Assembly (NCBI RefSeq): GCF_002086735.1
Contig: NZ_MVIJ01000021.1
Location: forward strand, 1-64,000
Source: Mycobacterium scrofulaceum
GTDB lineage: Bacteria; Actinomycetota; Actinomycetes; Mycobacteriales; Mycobacteriaceae
Direction: 5' to 3'
Length of the DNA: 64,000 bases
The translations under genes were made by a program, and so were the position numbers. The notes beneath the pieces were generated by a model that searched no databases, was not told where the DNA came from, and saw only the letters and a program-made list of their open reading frames with translations. Positions 1-8,736 of this stretch are shown here, one piece after another (position 1 is the first letter of the stretch; each line of letters starts with the position of its first letter).

Positions 1-145
1 CCATGCTGCGCGACCACGCTGTCTACCAACCCGCAACCACTACTGCGGCGGCTTGACAACGTCATTGAGATTCTCCTTCTCGCGAATTCTCGCGACGTGG
101 TTCGCGACCCGGGGTAGTAACTACCCACTGCCGGGCCTCCTACCC

Positions 146-171
146 GTTTGGTCCCGCATTTCGTCGGGTAG
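146..171 (+). promoter_or_regulatory. SigF-type promoter of the hemerythrin-like gene
   Basis: GTTT at 146-149 and GGGTAG at 166-171 are separated by 16 nt, matching the mycobacterial SigF pattern. It lies about 54 nt before the start codon at 225. Just upstream, at 112-126, is a palindrome with 7-bp arms (gggtagt, one base, actaccc), which could be an operator. Inferred from sequence only. Confidence 0.6.
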
Positions 172-224
172 CCGACTGGTGCGCGCAACAGCCCGCGCGC
201 GAAACCAGAGATGGGAAGGACACC

Positions 225-785
225 ATGGCTCAGAGCGCCATCACGTCGCCCACCGATGTGGTCGACTTTCTTGTCAATCAACACCAGCAGATCAAATCCC
301 TGTTCGCCGAAACGCTGGCGGCGTCGGGGAAAGAACGCGAAAAGGCGTTCGTCGAGCTCCGGCGGTTGCTGGCCGTGCACGAGACGGCCGAGGAGGAAGT
401 CGTGCACCCGCGTGCCAAGCGGAAGCTGTCCGACGGCGCCGAGGTGGTCGACGAGCGACTGCACGAAGAGCACGAGGCCAAGACCGTCCTGCAGAAGCTG
501 GAGAAGCTCGACGTGGACAGCGCGGAGTTCACCCGCCTGCTGACCGAGCTCCGTGACGCGGTCGTCGAGCACGCCGACCACGAGGAGCACGACGAGTTCT
601 CCAAGCTGGGCCAGGAATTGAGCGGCGACGAACTCGAACGGATGGGTCGCGCCGCCAAGCTCGCCGAGGCGATCGCGCCCACCCGGCCGCACGCCGGCGT
701 CGAGTCGCAGGCGGCCAACATGGCGGCCGGACCGTTCGCGGCGATGCTCGACCGCGCCCGCGACGCCATCGTCGGCAAGGGCTAG
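225..785 (+). CDS. Hemerythrin HHE domain-containing protein
   Basis: This 186-residue cytoplasmic protein has the histidine/glutamate pattern of hemerythrin HHE domains: H20 in the first helix, the HETAEEE segment (52-58) with H61, H80/H83, and the H116-H122 cluster (EHADHEEHDE). Such proteins bind a non-haem di-iron centre and in mycobacteria are linked to redox or nitric-oxide stress. The start is the ATG preceded by a purine-rich stretch (gggaagga). A SigF-like promoter lies upstream and a strong hairpin follows the stop, so it is probably a single-gene unit. The substrate (oxygen, NO or peroxide) cannot be read from sequence. The C-terminal ~40 residues are alanine-rich. Confidence 0.9.
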   Translation: MAQSAITSPTDVVDFLVNQHQQIKSLFAETLAASGKEREKAFVELRRLLAVHETAEEEVVHPRAKRKLSDGAEVVDERLHEEHEAKTVLQKLEKLDVDSAEFTRLLTELRDAVVEHADHEEHDEFSKLGQELSGDELERMGRAAKLAEAIAPTRPHAGVESQAANMAAGPFAAMLDRARDAIVGKG

Positions 786-797
786 CACGACTCGATG

Positions 798-827
798 GGG
801 TGCCCCCGCGTGCGCGTGGGGGCACCC
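798..827 (+). terminator. Hairpin terminator after the hemerythrin-like gene
   Basis: A 13-bp stem (12 of 13 paired; gggtgcccccgcg against cgtgggggcaccc) encloses a 4-nt loop. There is no U tract, which is common for mycobacterial hairpin terminators. It sits between the stop at 785 and the udgX start at 849. Confidence 0.6.
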
Positions 828-848
828 TCGCCCTCGGCAGGGAACACC

Positions 849-1511
849 ATGACCGCGACCAAGGCGCCGGGCGCCGACCGCTACCTGCCCGCGGAGCGCG
901 GGCTGGACACGCTGCGAGCGGCGGCCGAATGTTGCCGCGGCTGCCCGCTTTTCGCCGACGCCACCCAGACCGTGTTCGGCCGTGGGCGGGCGGGCGCACC
1001 GATCATGCTGGTGGGCGAGCAGCCGGGGGACCAGGAGGACCGCGCCGGTCAGCCGTTCGTCGGGCCGGCCGGGCGCCTCCTCGACCGGGCCCTCGAGGAG
1101 GCGGGCATCGATCCGGTGCGCACCTATGAAACCAATGCGGTCAAGCATTTCAAGTTCACCCGCAAGGGCGGCAAACGGCGAATCCACCAAAAGCCCGGGC
1201 GCACCGAGGTCGTCGCGTGCCGGCCGTGGCTCATCGCCGAGATCGAGGCGGTGCGCCCCCAGGTCATCGTGTGCCTGGGCGCGACGGCCGCGCAATCGCT
1301 GCTGGGGACGGCGTTTCGGGTATCCGCCGAGCGGGGAAGACACCTGCGGCTGCCCGCAGCCCTGGTTGACGTCGAGCCGGAGCCCGTCGTGGTGGCGACG
1401 GTCCACCCGTCGGCGGTGCTGCGCGACCGCAGCGACCGGCGCGACGAGGCCTACCGGCACTTCGTCGGCGACTTGCGCAGCGCGAGTTCCGGAGTCGTCG
1501 CCAGCCCCTGA
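849..1511 (+). CDS. udgX: UdgX-type uracil-DNA-binding protein (family 4 UDG-like)
   Basis: A 220-residue protein of the uracil-DNA glycosylase superfamily. Motif A is GEQPGDQED (56-64). The UdgX signature loop KRRIH at 109-113 is intact; its histidine (H113) corresponds to the residue that in M. smegmatis UdgX forms a covalent bond with uracil-containing DNA. Motif B is VHPSAV (185-190). Cysteines near C28, C29, C32 and C123 fit a 4Fe-4S cluster. Known family behaviour is to trap uracil DNA rather than turn over. I chose ATG 849 over an upstream in-frame GTG/ATG region because of the aggga ribosome site six bases before it and because the family starts near here. The adjoining gene is convergent, so it is probably monocistronic. 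Confidence 0.9.
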   Translation: MTATKAPGADRYLPAERGLDTLRAAAECCRGCPLFADATQTVFGRGRAGAPIMLVGEQPGDQEDRAGQPFVGPAGRLLDRALEEAGIDPVRTYETNAVKHFKFTRKGGKRRIHQKPGRTEVVACRPWLIAEIEAVRPQVIVCLGATAAQSLLGTAFRVSAERGRHLRLPAALVDVEPEPVVVATVHPSAVLRDRSDRRDEAYRHFVGDLRSASSGVVASP

Positions 1512-1515
1512 GCCG

Positions 1516-4422
1516 CTAGTCCCTGAAGGGCAGCGGCCCCGCGAGGGCCTGCGCGAAGTGCATCGGCCGGCGGTCGCCGGCCAGATCGCGAATCTGGGTG
1601 CGGCAACTGAACCCGTCGGCCAGCACCAGCGCGTCGGCGTCGGCGTCGCGCAGCGCCGGCAGGAGCTTGTCTTCCGCGCACGCCACCGACACGTCGTAAT
1701 GACCCTTCTCGAAGCCGAAATTGCCTGCCAGGCCGCAACATCCGGCGTCAAGGACGTCGGTGTCCACCCCGGCGCGGTCCAGCAATTGCCGTTCGTGGGT
1801 GTAGCCCAGGATCGCATGCTGGTGGCAGTGCTGCTGGACGACCGCGCGGGCGGTGACGGGTGCCGGCTCCCAGTCGGGCGCCTTGTCCGCTAGCAGGTCG
1901 CCCAGGGTGTAGGTCTGCCCGGCCAGCCGGTGGGCGTCCTCGTCGCCGTAGAGCAGTTCGGGCAGGTCGGACCGGAACACCGCGGCGCAGCTCGGCTCCA
2001 GGACGACGACCGGTGTGCCGGCCCGCAACGCCGGACCCAGCGACGTAAGAGTGTGCCGCAGAACGCGTTTGGCGGTGCGCAATTGGCCGGTGGAGATCCA
2101 GGTCAGCCCGCAGCAGACGGTTCGCTGCGGGACCTCGACGGCGAATCCGGCCGCCTCCAGCACGGCCACCGCGGCCCTGCCGATCTCGGGTTCGAAGTTG
2201 TTGACGAAGGTGTCCGGCCACAGCAGCACCCGTCCGCGCGGCGCCGGCGGGCGCGTGCCGGCCCGGCGCGCGAACCACCTGGTGAACCTCTCGTCGGCGA
2301 AGTTGGGCATCCGGCGCTGCGTGTCGATACCGCCGGCCTTCTTGACCATCGTCGAGAGGCCGGGCGCGTGGGCGACGGTGTTGAGCAGGTGCGGTGCCGC
2401 CGCGGCGAGTCGGGCCCACAATGGAATCCAGCCCATCGAGTAGTGCGCCATCGGCCGAAGACGGCCCCGATAGTGATGGAAGAGGAACTCGGCCTTATAG
2501 GTCGCCATGTCGACGTTGACGGGGCAGTCGCTGCGGCAGCCCTTGCAGGACAGGCAGAGATCGAGCGCGTCGCGGACCTCGGTGGAGCGCCACCCGTCGG
2601 TGATGACGTCTCCTTCCACCATCTCGAACAGCAGCCGCGCCCGCCCGCGGGTGGAATGCTCTTCCTCCTGCGTCGCCCGGTAGCTGGGGCACATCACACC
2701 CGACTCGTCCCCGCGGCACTTGCCGATCCCCACGCAGCGGTCCGCGGCGTGGGAGAACCGATGGTCGTCGTGCGGATAAGCGAACGCGGTGGCGGGTTCG
2801 GCCGGGCGGAAACCGACCCCCTTGCGCAGGTTCTCGTCGAGCTTGTACGGGTGCACGACCTTGCCGGGGTTCATCCGGTTCCGCGGGTCGAAGATCGCCT
2901 TGGCCCGTTCGAACGCCGTGACGACGCGGTCGCCGAACATGATCGGCAACAGCTCCCCGCGCGACTGGCCGTCGCCGTGCTCACCCGACAGGGAGCCGCC
3001 GTAATTGACCACCAGCCGCGCCGAATCCTCGACGAAGGCACGGAATTTGGCGATCCCCTCGGCTGTCCACAACACGAACGGTATCCGCGTGTGTACGCAG
3101 GCCTGCCCGAAATGCCCGTACAGCGAGGCGGATCCGTAGTCGTAGCGATCCAGCAGCTTGCGGAAGTCGCGCAGGTAGTCGCCGAGCCGGTCCGGGGGGA
3201 CCGCGGCGTCCTCCCAGCCCTCGTGGGTCGGCGGTCCGCCGGGCCGGTACGCGGTGGCGCCCAGCCCCGCCTCGCGCGCCGCCCAGACCTCCTTCTTCCG
3301 GGCCGGGTCGTCCAGCACGAGGGCGCTGGCATCCGTCTGCTTCTGCAGCGCCTCGATCATCGACTTGGCTTTGCCGTCGGCCTCCTCCTGGTCGTCGCCG
3401 TCCAGCTGAACCATCAGCCAGGCCTTGCCGTCCGGCAACTGCCGCAGGGCCTTCTCGGCCAACCGTCGGGAGTGCTCGAGCTCGACCAGGCGGTGATCGA
3501 GGCCCTCGAGCGCCGCCGGCCGGTGTTCGAGGATCGCGGGCACGGCGTCCGCGGCCGCGGTGATGTCGTCGAAACCCAGGACCGCCAGCGCGCTCGCCGC
3601 CGGAACCCGGACCAACGTCAGCTCGGCGCGCAGCACCGTCACCAGCGTGCTCTCCGAACCGACCAGGGCCTTTGCCAGCTGGAAGTCGTTCTCCGGCAAC
3701 AGCGAATCCAGGTTGTAGCCCGAGACGCGCCTCGGGATGCGCGGGTAGGCGGACCGGATGTCGTCGGCGTAGTCGTCGATCAGGGCCTTGAGACCGCGAT
3801 AGATCTCGGCCCGCCGGCCGCCCGCTGCGACAAGCCGTTCGATCTCGTCCTCGCCGGTCCGGCCGACCCACATCCGCAGCCCGTCGTAGGTCAGCACCTC
3901 GAGTCGGCGCACCGAGTCGACCATCTTGCCGTACGCCTGCGCGGTGGAGCCGCAGGAGTTGTTGCCGACCATCCCGCCGATCGTGCAGCTGACATGGGTC
4001 GACGGCTTGGGCCCGACCATCCAGCCCGATTCGCGCAGTCTGTCGTTGAGCGCGTCGAGCTTGATGCCCGGTTGGACCACGGCCACCCCGGCTTCGGTGT
4101 CCACCGACTCGATCCGGGTGCAGTACTTGCTCCAGTCCAGGACCACCCCCGCGTTGCAGGACTGCCCGGCCAGGCTGGTGCCGCCGCCGCGGGACAGCAC
4201 CGGCAGGTCGTGCCCGCGGCAGACCCGCACGGCGTCGGCCGCCGCCTCCGGGGTCCTCGGCATCACCACGCCGATGGGCACCTGCCGGTAGTTGGACGCG
4301 TCGGTCGAGTAGGCCGCGCGGGAGCCGGGATCGAATCGGATCTCGCCGTCGACGTTGTCACGCAGGTCTGCGGCCGCCGCCTCGAACAACTTCGGTGTTC
4401 GGTCTGGCCGTGTCGCGGTCAT
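1516..4422 (-). CDS. FAD-linked oxidase / Fe-S dehydrogenase, YdiJ (GlcD-GlpC fusion) type
   Basis: A 968-residue fusion. The N-terminal FAD_binding_4 (PCMH) domain (~40-250) has the GGGTSLAG pyrophosphate loop near residue 75. An FAD-oxidase C-terminal domain follows (~270-530). Two ferredoxin-like cysteine clusters come next: CVGIGKC with a later CP at ~562-580, and CLSCKGCRSDCP at ~616-630. The C-terminal heterodisulfide-reductase-type part has two CCG motifs (~767 and ~894). The architecture matches E. coli YdiJ, a D-2-hydroxyacid (D-2-hydroxyglutarate) dehydrogenase passing electrons to the quinone pool. The gene follows the ThDP enzyme at 4444-6237 after 21 nt on the same strand and is probably co-transcribed with it. 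The substrate is inferred from the family only. Confidence 0.87.
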   Translation of the reverse strand: MTATRPDRTPKLFEAAAADLRDNVDGEIRFDPGSRAAYSTDASNYRQVPIGVVMPRTPEAAADAVRVCRGHDLPVLSRGGGTSLAGQSCNAGVVLDWSKYCTRIESVDTEAGVAVVQPGIKLDALNDRLRESGWMVGPKPSTHVSCTIGGMVGNNSCGSTAQAYGKMVDSVRRLEVLTYDGLRMWVGRTGEDEIERLVAAGGRRAEIYRGLKALIDDYADDIRSAYPRIPRRVSGYNLDSLLPENDFQLAKALVGSESTLVTVLRAELTLVRVPAASALAVLGFDDITAAADAVPAILEHRPAALEGLDHRLVELEHSRRLAEKALRQLPDGKAWLMVQLDGDDQEEADGKAKSMIEALQKQTDASALVLDDPARKKEVWAAREAGLGATAYRPGGPPTHEGWEDAAVPPDRLGDYLRDFRKLLDRYDYGSASLYGHFGQACVHTRIPFVLWTAEGIAKFRAFVEDSARLVVNYGGSLSGEHGDGQSRGELLPIMFGDRVVTAFERAKAIFDPRNRMNPGKVVHPYKLDENLRKGVGFRPAEPATAFAYPHDDHRFSHAADRCVGIGKCRGDESGVMCPSYRATQEEEHSTRGRARLLFEMVEGDVITDGWRSTEVRDALDLCLSCKGCRSDCPVNVDMATYKAEFLFHHYRGRLRPMAHYSMGWIPLWARLAAAAPHLLNTVAHAPGLSTMVKKAGGIDTQRRMPNFADERFTRWFARRAGTRPPAPRGRVLLWPDTFVNNFEPEIGRAAVAVLEAAGFAVEVPQRTVCCGLTWISTGQLRTAKRVLRHTLTSLGPALRAGTPVVVLEPSCAAVFRSDLPELLYGDEDAHRLAGQTYTLGDLLADKAPDWEPAPVTARAVVQQHCHQHAILGYTHERQLLDRAGVDTDVLDAGCCGLAGNFGFEKGHYDVSVACAEDKLLPALRDADADALVLADGFSCRTQIRDLAGDRRPMHFAQALAGPLPFRD

Positions 4423-4443
4423 GCCAACTCCTCGTCGATTCGC

Positions 4444-6237
4444 TCAACCCTTCTTGTGCGGCATGAACTCCTGCGCCTTGGTTTTCAGGCCGACCTTGAC
4501 GAATCCGACGCGGTCCTCGTCGCCGCCCAGCACCGCCGCGGTGGCCGACTTGAACTGGTCCCAGGTGGCGTGCGGCGGAATCGGCGGCATGTCGGGGTCG
4601 GTGTGAACGTCGAGCACGGTGGGCCGATCCGCGGACAGCGCCGTGCGCCACGCGTCCCCGAGTTCCTCCGGGTCCTTGATGGTCATCGCGCCAAGGCCCA
4701 GGCTTGCCGCGAACGCGGCGAAGTCGATGTCGGGCAGCGTTTGTGATTCCGCGAATTTCGGCGAACCGGCCATGGCGCGCATCTCCCAAGTGACCTGGTT
4801 TAGGTCGTTGTTGTGCAGGATCGCGACGATCAGCCGGGGGTCTTCCCATTCGTGCCAGTAATGCTTGATGGTGATCAGCTCGGCCATGCCGTTCATCTGC
4901 ATGGCGCCGTCACCGACGAACGCGATGACGGGCCGGCGCGGGTGGCCGAACTTGGCGCCGATCGCGTAGGGGACGCCGGGGCCCATCGTGGCCAGGGTGC
5001 CGGACAGCGAGCCCCGCATGTTGCCGCGGAACCGTAGGTTGCGGGCGTACCAGTTGGCCGCCGACCCGGAGTCGGCCGTGATGATGGCGTCGTCCGGCAG
5101 CTTGGGGGACAGCTCGGAGTACAGCCGCATCGGGTTGATCGGGTCGGCGCTGACGTGGGCCTCCTTGTCCATGGTCTCCCACCAGCGGGCCACGTTCTTC
5201 TCGATGGTCTCCCGCCAGGACCGGTCCTCTTTGCGGCGCAGATGCGGGATCAACGCGCGCAGCGCGGTTTTGGCGTCGGCCACCAGGTTGACCTCGAACG
5301 GGTAGCGCATCCCGATCATGCGGCCGTCGACGTCGATCTGCACCGCGCGGGCCTGGCCGAACTCGGGCAGGAACTGGGTGTAGGGGAAGCTGGATCCCAC
5401 CGTGAGCAGCGTGTCGCAGTCCCGCATCAGCTCGTAGCTCGGCCGCGTCCCCAGCAGACCGATCGAACCGGTGACCCAGGGCAATTCGTCGGAGAGCACA
5501 TCCTTGCCCAGCAGCGCCTTGGCCGCACCCGCGCCCAGCAGGTCGGCAACCTCGCTCAGCTCGGCGTGCGCGCCGCGGGCGCCGGTGCCCACCAGCATGG
5601 CGACCTTCTTGCCGGCGTTGAGGACCTCGGCCGCGCGGGCGACGGCCGCGTCGTCGGGCGCGATTGCCGGGTACTCGATGCCCAGGCTGGAGGGCACCAT
5701 CTTGAACGCGTGCTCGGGCGGCGAGTAGGGCAGCTCCTGCACGTCGCTGGGAATGATCAGGGCCGTGGGGGCCCGCTGGGTCATCGCGATCCGGATCGCG
5801 CGGTCCAGGACGTTGGGCAACTGTTCGGGGACGGTGATCATCTGGACGTAGTCGCTGGCGACGTCCTTGAACAGGGTCAGCAGGTCGATTTCCTGCTGGT
5901 AGTTGCCGCCCATGGCGGTGCGGTTGGTCTGCCCGACGATGGCCACCACCGGAACGTGGTCGAGCTTGGCGTCATAGAGGCCGTTGAGCAGGTGGACGGC
6001 GCCGGGCCCCGACGTCGCCGCGCAGACGCCCACCCGTCCGGTGAACTTCGCGTAGCCGACCGCCTCGAAGGCGCTCATCTCCTCGTGGCGCGCCTGGATG
6101 AATTTCGGCTTGTTGCCCGCGCGGGCCCACGCGGCCAGCAGGCCGTTGATGCCGTCGCCGGGGTAACCGAACACTTGCTCGACACCCCACGCGCGCAATC
6201 GCTCCAGCAGGTAGTCCGAGACCTCTTGCTTGGCCAT
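4444..6237 (-). CDS. Thiamine-diphosphate enzyme, pyruvate oxidase/dehydrogenase (PoxB)-like
   Basis: A 597-residue ThDP enzyme with the three-domain order of the family. The PYR domain carries the catalytic-glutamate region HEEMSAFEAVGYAKFTG (~50-67). A central domain follows. The PP domain has the ThDP motif GDGAMQMNG (~443) running to HNNDLNQVTWEM about 30 residues later. Length and motifs fit pyruvate:quinone oxidoreductase or pyruvate oxidase rather than acetolactate synthase. A gaggagg ribosome site precedes the ATG. It leads a two-gene unit with the YdiJ-like dehydrogenase, suggesting paired oxidation of small organic acids feeding the respiratory chain. The exact substrate is not determined. 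Confidence 0.87.
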   Translation of the reverse strand: MAKQEVSDYLLERLRAWGVEQVFGYPGDGINGLLAAWARAGNKPKFIQARHEEMSAFEAVGYAKFTGRVGVCAATSGPGAVHLLNGLYDAKLDHVPVVAIVGQTNRTAMGGNYQQEIDLLTLFKDVASDYVQMITVPEQLPNVLDRAIRIAMTQRAPTALIIPSDVQELPYSPPEHAFKMVPSSLGIEYPAIAPDDAAVARAAEVLNAGKKVAMLVGTGARGAHAELSEVADLLGAGAAKALLGKDVLSDELPWVTGSIGLLGTRPSYELMRDCDTLLTVGSSFPYTQFLPEFGQARAVQIDVDGRMIGMRYPFEVNLVADAKTALRALIPHLRRKEDRSWRETIEKNVARWWETMDKEAHVSADPINPMRLYSELSPKLPDDAIITADSGSAANWYARNLRFRGNMRGSLSGTLATMGPGVPYAIGAKFGHPRRPVIAFVGDGAMQMNGMAELITIKHYWHEWEDPRLIVAILHNNDLNQVTWEMRAMAGSPKFAESQTLPDIDFAAFAASLGLGAMTIKDPEELGDAWRTALSADRPTVLDVHTDPDMPPIPPHATWDQFKSATAAVLGGDEDRVGFVKVGLKTKAQEFMPHKKG

Positions 6238-6466
6238 TGATGTCCTCCTCGACAGACGGTTCTCGATAATGTTCGCTACGTACGCCGGCCGGCGCAGGCG
6301 CCACGGTCAAGCGTGGTTTGCTGCGAAGGCCCGCGGCCGTCTGTTTCGACCGCATCCTGGCGCGAATGGGCGGCGAGAGCACTTCCCACAAGACGGGGCA
6401 TACCCCCGATTGCCGCGGTTATTCGCCCGGTTTCCCCGGCGGCCGCCGGCGGTCGGCGGCGGGCCG

Positions 6467-7768
6467 CTAAAAGCCCTGTGGCACACCGTTTCCGAGGTGG
6501 AGCAGGCCCGCTTTTTGCACCGCGCCCGGATCGAGTGAGTTCCGGGCGTCGAGCACCACGGCCAGCGGCGCGTCGCGGGCGATCACGCGCCAGTCCAGGT
6601 CACGGAACTGGGGCCACTCGGTCAGCACCACGATGGCCTCGGCCGCCTTGGCGGCGAGGTACGGGTCGTCGACGGCGGTCACCCCGCTTCCCTGCAGGAC
6701 GGCCGGGTCGATGTTGGGCAATTGCGGGTCGTAACCCATGACTTGCGCGCCGGCCACCGCCAGTTCCCGGCACGCCGCCAGCGCGGGGGAATCGCGGGTA
6801 TCACTGGTCGCGGCCTTGAACGTGAGGCCGAACGCGGTGATCCGGCAACCCCGGATGGGTCGACCGATCATTTGCTTGAGGGCCCCGGCGATGCGTTGCC
6901 CCTGAGCGCTATTGGTTTGCCGGGCGGCCTCGACCTCGGAGAAGGGGACACCGTGCCGGCGCGCGGTGTGCACCAGCGCCGCGGTGTCCTTCGGCAGGCA
7001 GGAACCGCCCCAGCCCGGGCCGGGCCGCAGGAACTCCGGGCCGATCCGGCGGTCGGCCCCCATGCAGCCGGTGACGTCGTCGATGTCTGCTCCGACCCGG
7101 GCACACAGGGCGGCCAGCGAATTCGTGTAGGACAGCTTGACGGCCAGGAAAGCGTTGCTGGCGTACTTGGCCAGCTCGGCGCTCTCCGGGCTCATCCGCA
7201 GCACGCGTTCGGGTCCCGACCCGTAGGACCGCCGGACCAGCTGTGCCGCCGTCTCGTCGTGGGTGCCGATGACCAGCCGGTCCGGGTGGCGGAAGTCGTG
7301 GACGGCTCGGCCCTCCCGCAGGAATTCGGGCGCGGACACCACGCCAATGTCCTTGTGCCGCAGCCGTTCCGCCATCGCGGAGGTGGTGCCGACCGGCACC
7401 GTCGACTTCAGCGCCACGACGGCGCCGCGGCGCAGGACGCCGCCGAGCAGGTCGATCACCGACTCCACCGCACCGAGGTCCGCCCGTCCGCCGTCGGCGC
7501 TCGGAGTGGGGACGCAGACGAACACGACGTCGCGGTCGGCCAGCGCGCCGAAGTCCTCGCTGAACCTCAGCCGGCCGCCGGCCAGCCCGTCGCGGAGCAG
7601 CTTCGGCAACTGCGGCTCGTCGATGACCGGAATTCCGGCCGCCAGTTTGCGCACCCGATCCGGGTCGATGTCCACCGCGACCGTGTTCAGACCGCGGTCG
7701 GCCACGCAGACGGCGGTGGTCAGACCGACGTAGCCAACACCTACCACGCCGACGAGCGGCCCACTCAT
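6467..7768 (-). CDS. UDP-glucose/GDP-mannose 6-dehydrogenase family protein
   Basis: A 433-residue protein with an N-terminal Rossmann motif GVVGVGYVGLTTA (~8-20), the VCVPTP segment, STVPVGTT, and the catalytic cysteine in GPGWGGSCLPKD (~246-257). These are diagnostic of nucleotide-sugar 6-dehydrogenases that oxidise UDP-glucose to UDP-glucuronate. It is the last gene of the nine-gene heptose/glycan operon; its ATG overlaps the stop of the preceding GT9 gene by four bases (ATGA). Because a UDP-xylose-synthase-like enzyme begins the same operon, the pair would convert UDP-glucose to UDP-xylose. A GDP-mannose or UDP-N-acetylhexosamine substrate is not excluded. Confidence 0.88.
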   Translation of the reverse strand: MSGPLVGVVGVGYVGLTTAVCVADRGLNTVAVDIDPDRVRKLAAGIPVIDEPQLPKLLRDGLAGGRLRFSEDFGALADRDVVFVCVPTPSADGGRADLGAVESVIDLLGGVLRRGAVVALKSTVPVGTTSAMAERLRHKDIGVVSAPEFLREGRAVHDFRHPDRLVIGTHDETAAQLVRRSYGSGPERVLRMSPESAELAKYASNAFLAVKLSYTNSLAALCARVGADIDDVTGCMGADRRIGPEFLRPGPGWGGSCLPKDTAALVHTARRHGVPFSEVEAARQTNSAQGQRIAGALKQMIGRPIRGCRITAFGLTFKAATSDTRDSPALAACRELAVAGAQVMGYDPQLPNIDPAVLQGSGVTAVDDPYLAAKAAEAIVVLTEWPQFRDLDWRVIARDAPLAVVLDARNSLDPGAVQKAGLLHLGNGVPQGF

Positions 7769-8736
7769 GCCGTCTCCCGCAGGATTTGGCGGCTGGCGGC
7801 CAGCACCCGCGCAACCGTGATCAGAAGCAACCCCTCGTGCGGCACCGCGGCGTGCGGGTCACCGACACCGCCGGCCCACAGCGCGACGTGCGGTGCCGGG
7901 CCGCGCGGGCCCCAGCGCGCGGGAGCGGTGGGACCGAACAGCACCACCGACGCGGTGCCGGTCGCCGCGGCCAGATGCGCCAGCCCCGTGTCGCCGCAGA
8001 TCACCAACCGGCTGTCGGAGATCAGCGCGGTCAAGGCGGGCAGGTCGAGCAGCCCGGACACCACCGCGGCGCGGGGCAGGCCCGCCGTGCGGGCGACCCG
8101 GTGCGCCAGATCGAATTCGCCGGCGGATCCGGTGATGACCACCTCGTGGCCGTCGTCGCTGAGCGCCGCGGCGACCGCGGCGAAGCGGTCCACGGGCCAC
8201 TGCCGGGCGGGCGCCGAGGCGCCGGGATGGATCACGACCGCCCCGGTCTGGTCGAACGGAATCCCCGGGGGCCGCGGTATGAGCACATCGTCTGAATCGC
8301 AAGGGATCCCGCCCCACTCCAGCAGCGTGCACCAGCGGGTCACCTCGTGTACGTCCGAGCGCCATGGTGGCCCCTCGAGGCCGGGATGCCGCTGGTGGCG
8401 GTGGGTGAGCACGCACTGCGGCGCCCACGCCAGCAGGTGGTCGATGCTTTCCGGCCCGCAGCCGTGCAGGTTGATGCCCAGCGCCGGCGGCCCCGGCAGC
8501 GGTTGCACGTCGCCCAGGCACGAGGTGGGCAACAGCTCGTCGATCGCCCCGGTGAGCATCGCCAGCTCGCGGTAGCGGTCCGGGGCGGCGAGCATGACGC
8601 GGGCCTGCGGGTAGCGCCGGCGCAGGCCGCGTAGCGCGGGGACCGCCGTGAGGAGGTCACCCAGTCCCAGGGCGCGCAAGACGACGATGCTGTCGGCCCC
8701 GTCGGCGTCGCCGCCCGCCTCGAGCGTCAAGGCCAC
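7765..8736 (-). CDS. Glycosyltransferase family 9 (heptosyltransferase-like)
   Basis: About 323 residues. The N-terminal SIVVLRALGLGDLLTAVPALRGL and the C-terminal SDSRLVICGDTGLAHLAAATG motif (nucleotide-sugar side) are hallmarks of GT9 ADP-heptose:glycan heptosyltransferases (WaaC/WaaF/RfaF family). The preferred start is GTG 8736, with ggag five bases upstream; TTG 8730, in a TTGA overlap with the preceding SDR stop, is an alternative. It overlaps the next gene by four bases. It is one of two GT9 genes in the operon and lies beside complete ADP-heptose biosynthesis genes, so heptose transfer is likely. The acceptor is unknown. Confidence 0.87.
   Translation of the reverse strand: MALTLEAGGDADGADSIVVLRALGLGDLLTAVPALRGLRRRYPQARVMLAAPDRYRELAMLTGAIDELLPTSCLGDVQPLPGPPALGINLHGCGPESIDHLLAWAPQCVLTHRHQRHPGLEGPPWRSDVHEVTRWCTLLEWGGIPCDSDDVLIPRPPGIPFDQTGAVVIHPGASAPARQWPVDRFAAVAAALSDDGHEVVITGSAGEFDLAHRVARTAGLPRAAVVSGLLDLPALTALISDSRLVICGDTGLAHLAAATGTASVVLFGPTAPARWGPRGPAPHVALWAGGVGDPHAAVPHEGLLLITVARVLAASRQILRETA

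Noticed and set aside
1..56. Possible 3' end of a plus-strand gene at the left edge (stop at 54-56)
   Set aside because: Only 18 codons are visible; the frame could be chance. Not enough to call.
1930..4746. 938-codon plus-strand open frame over the YdiJ-like gene
   Set aside because: Antisense shadow of a GC-rich gene; amino-acid composition is Arg/Gly/Val-rich and no domain is recognisable.
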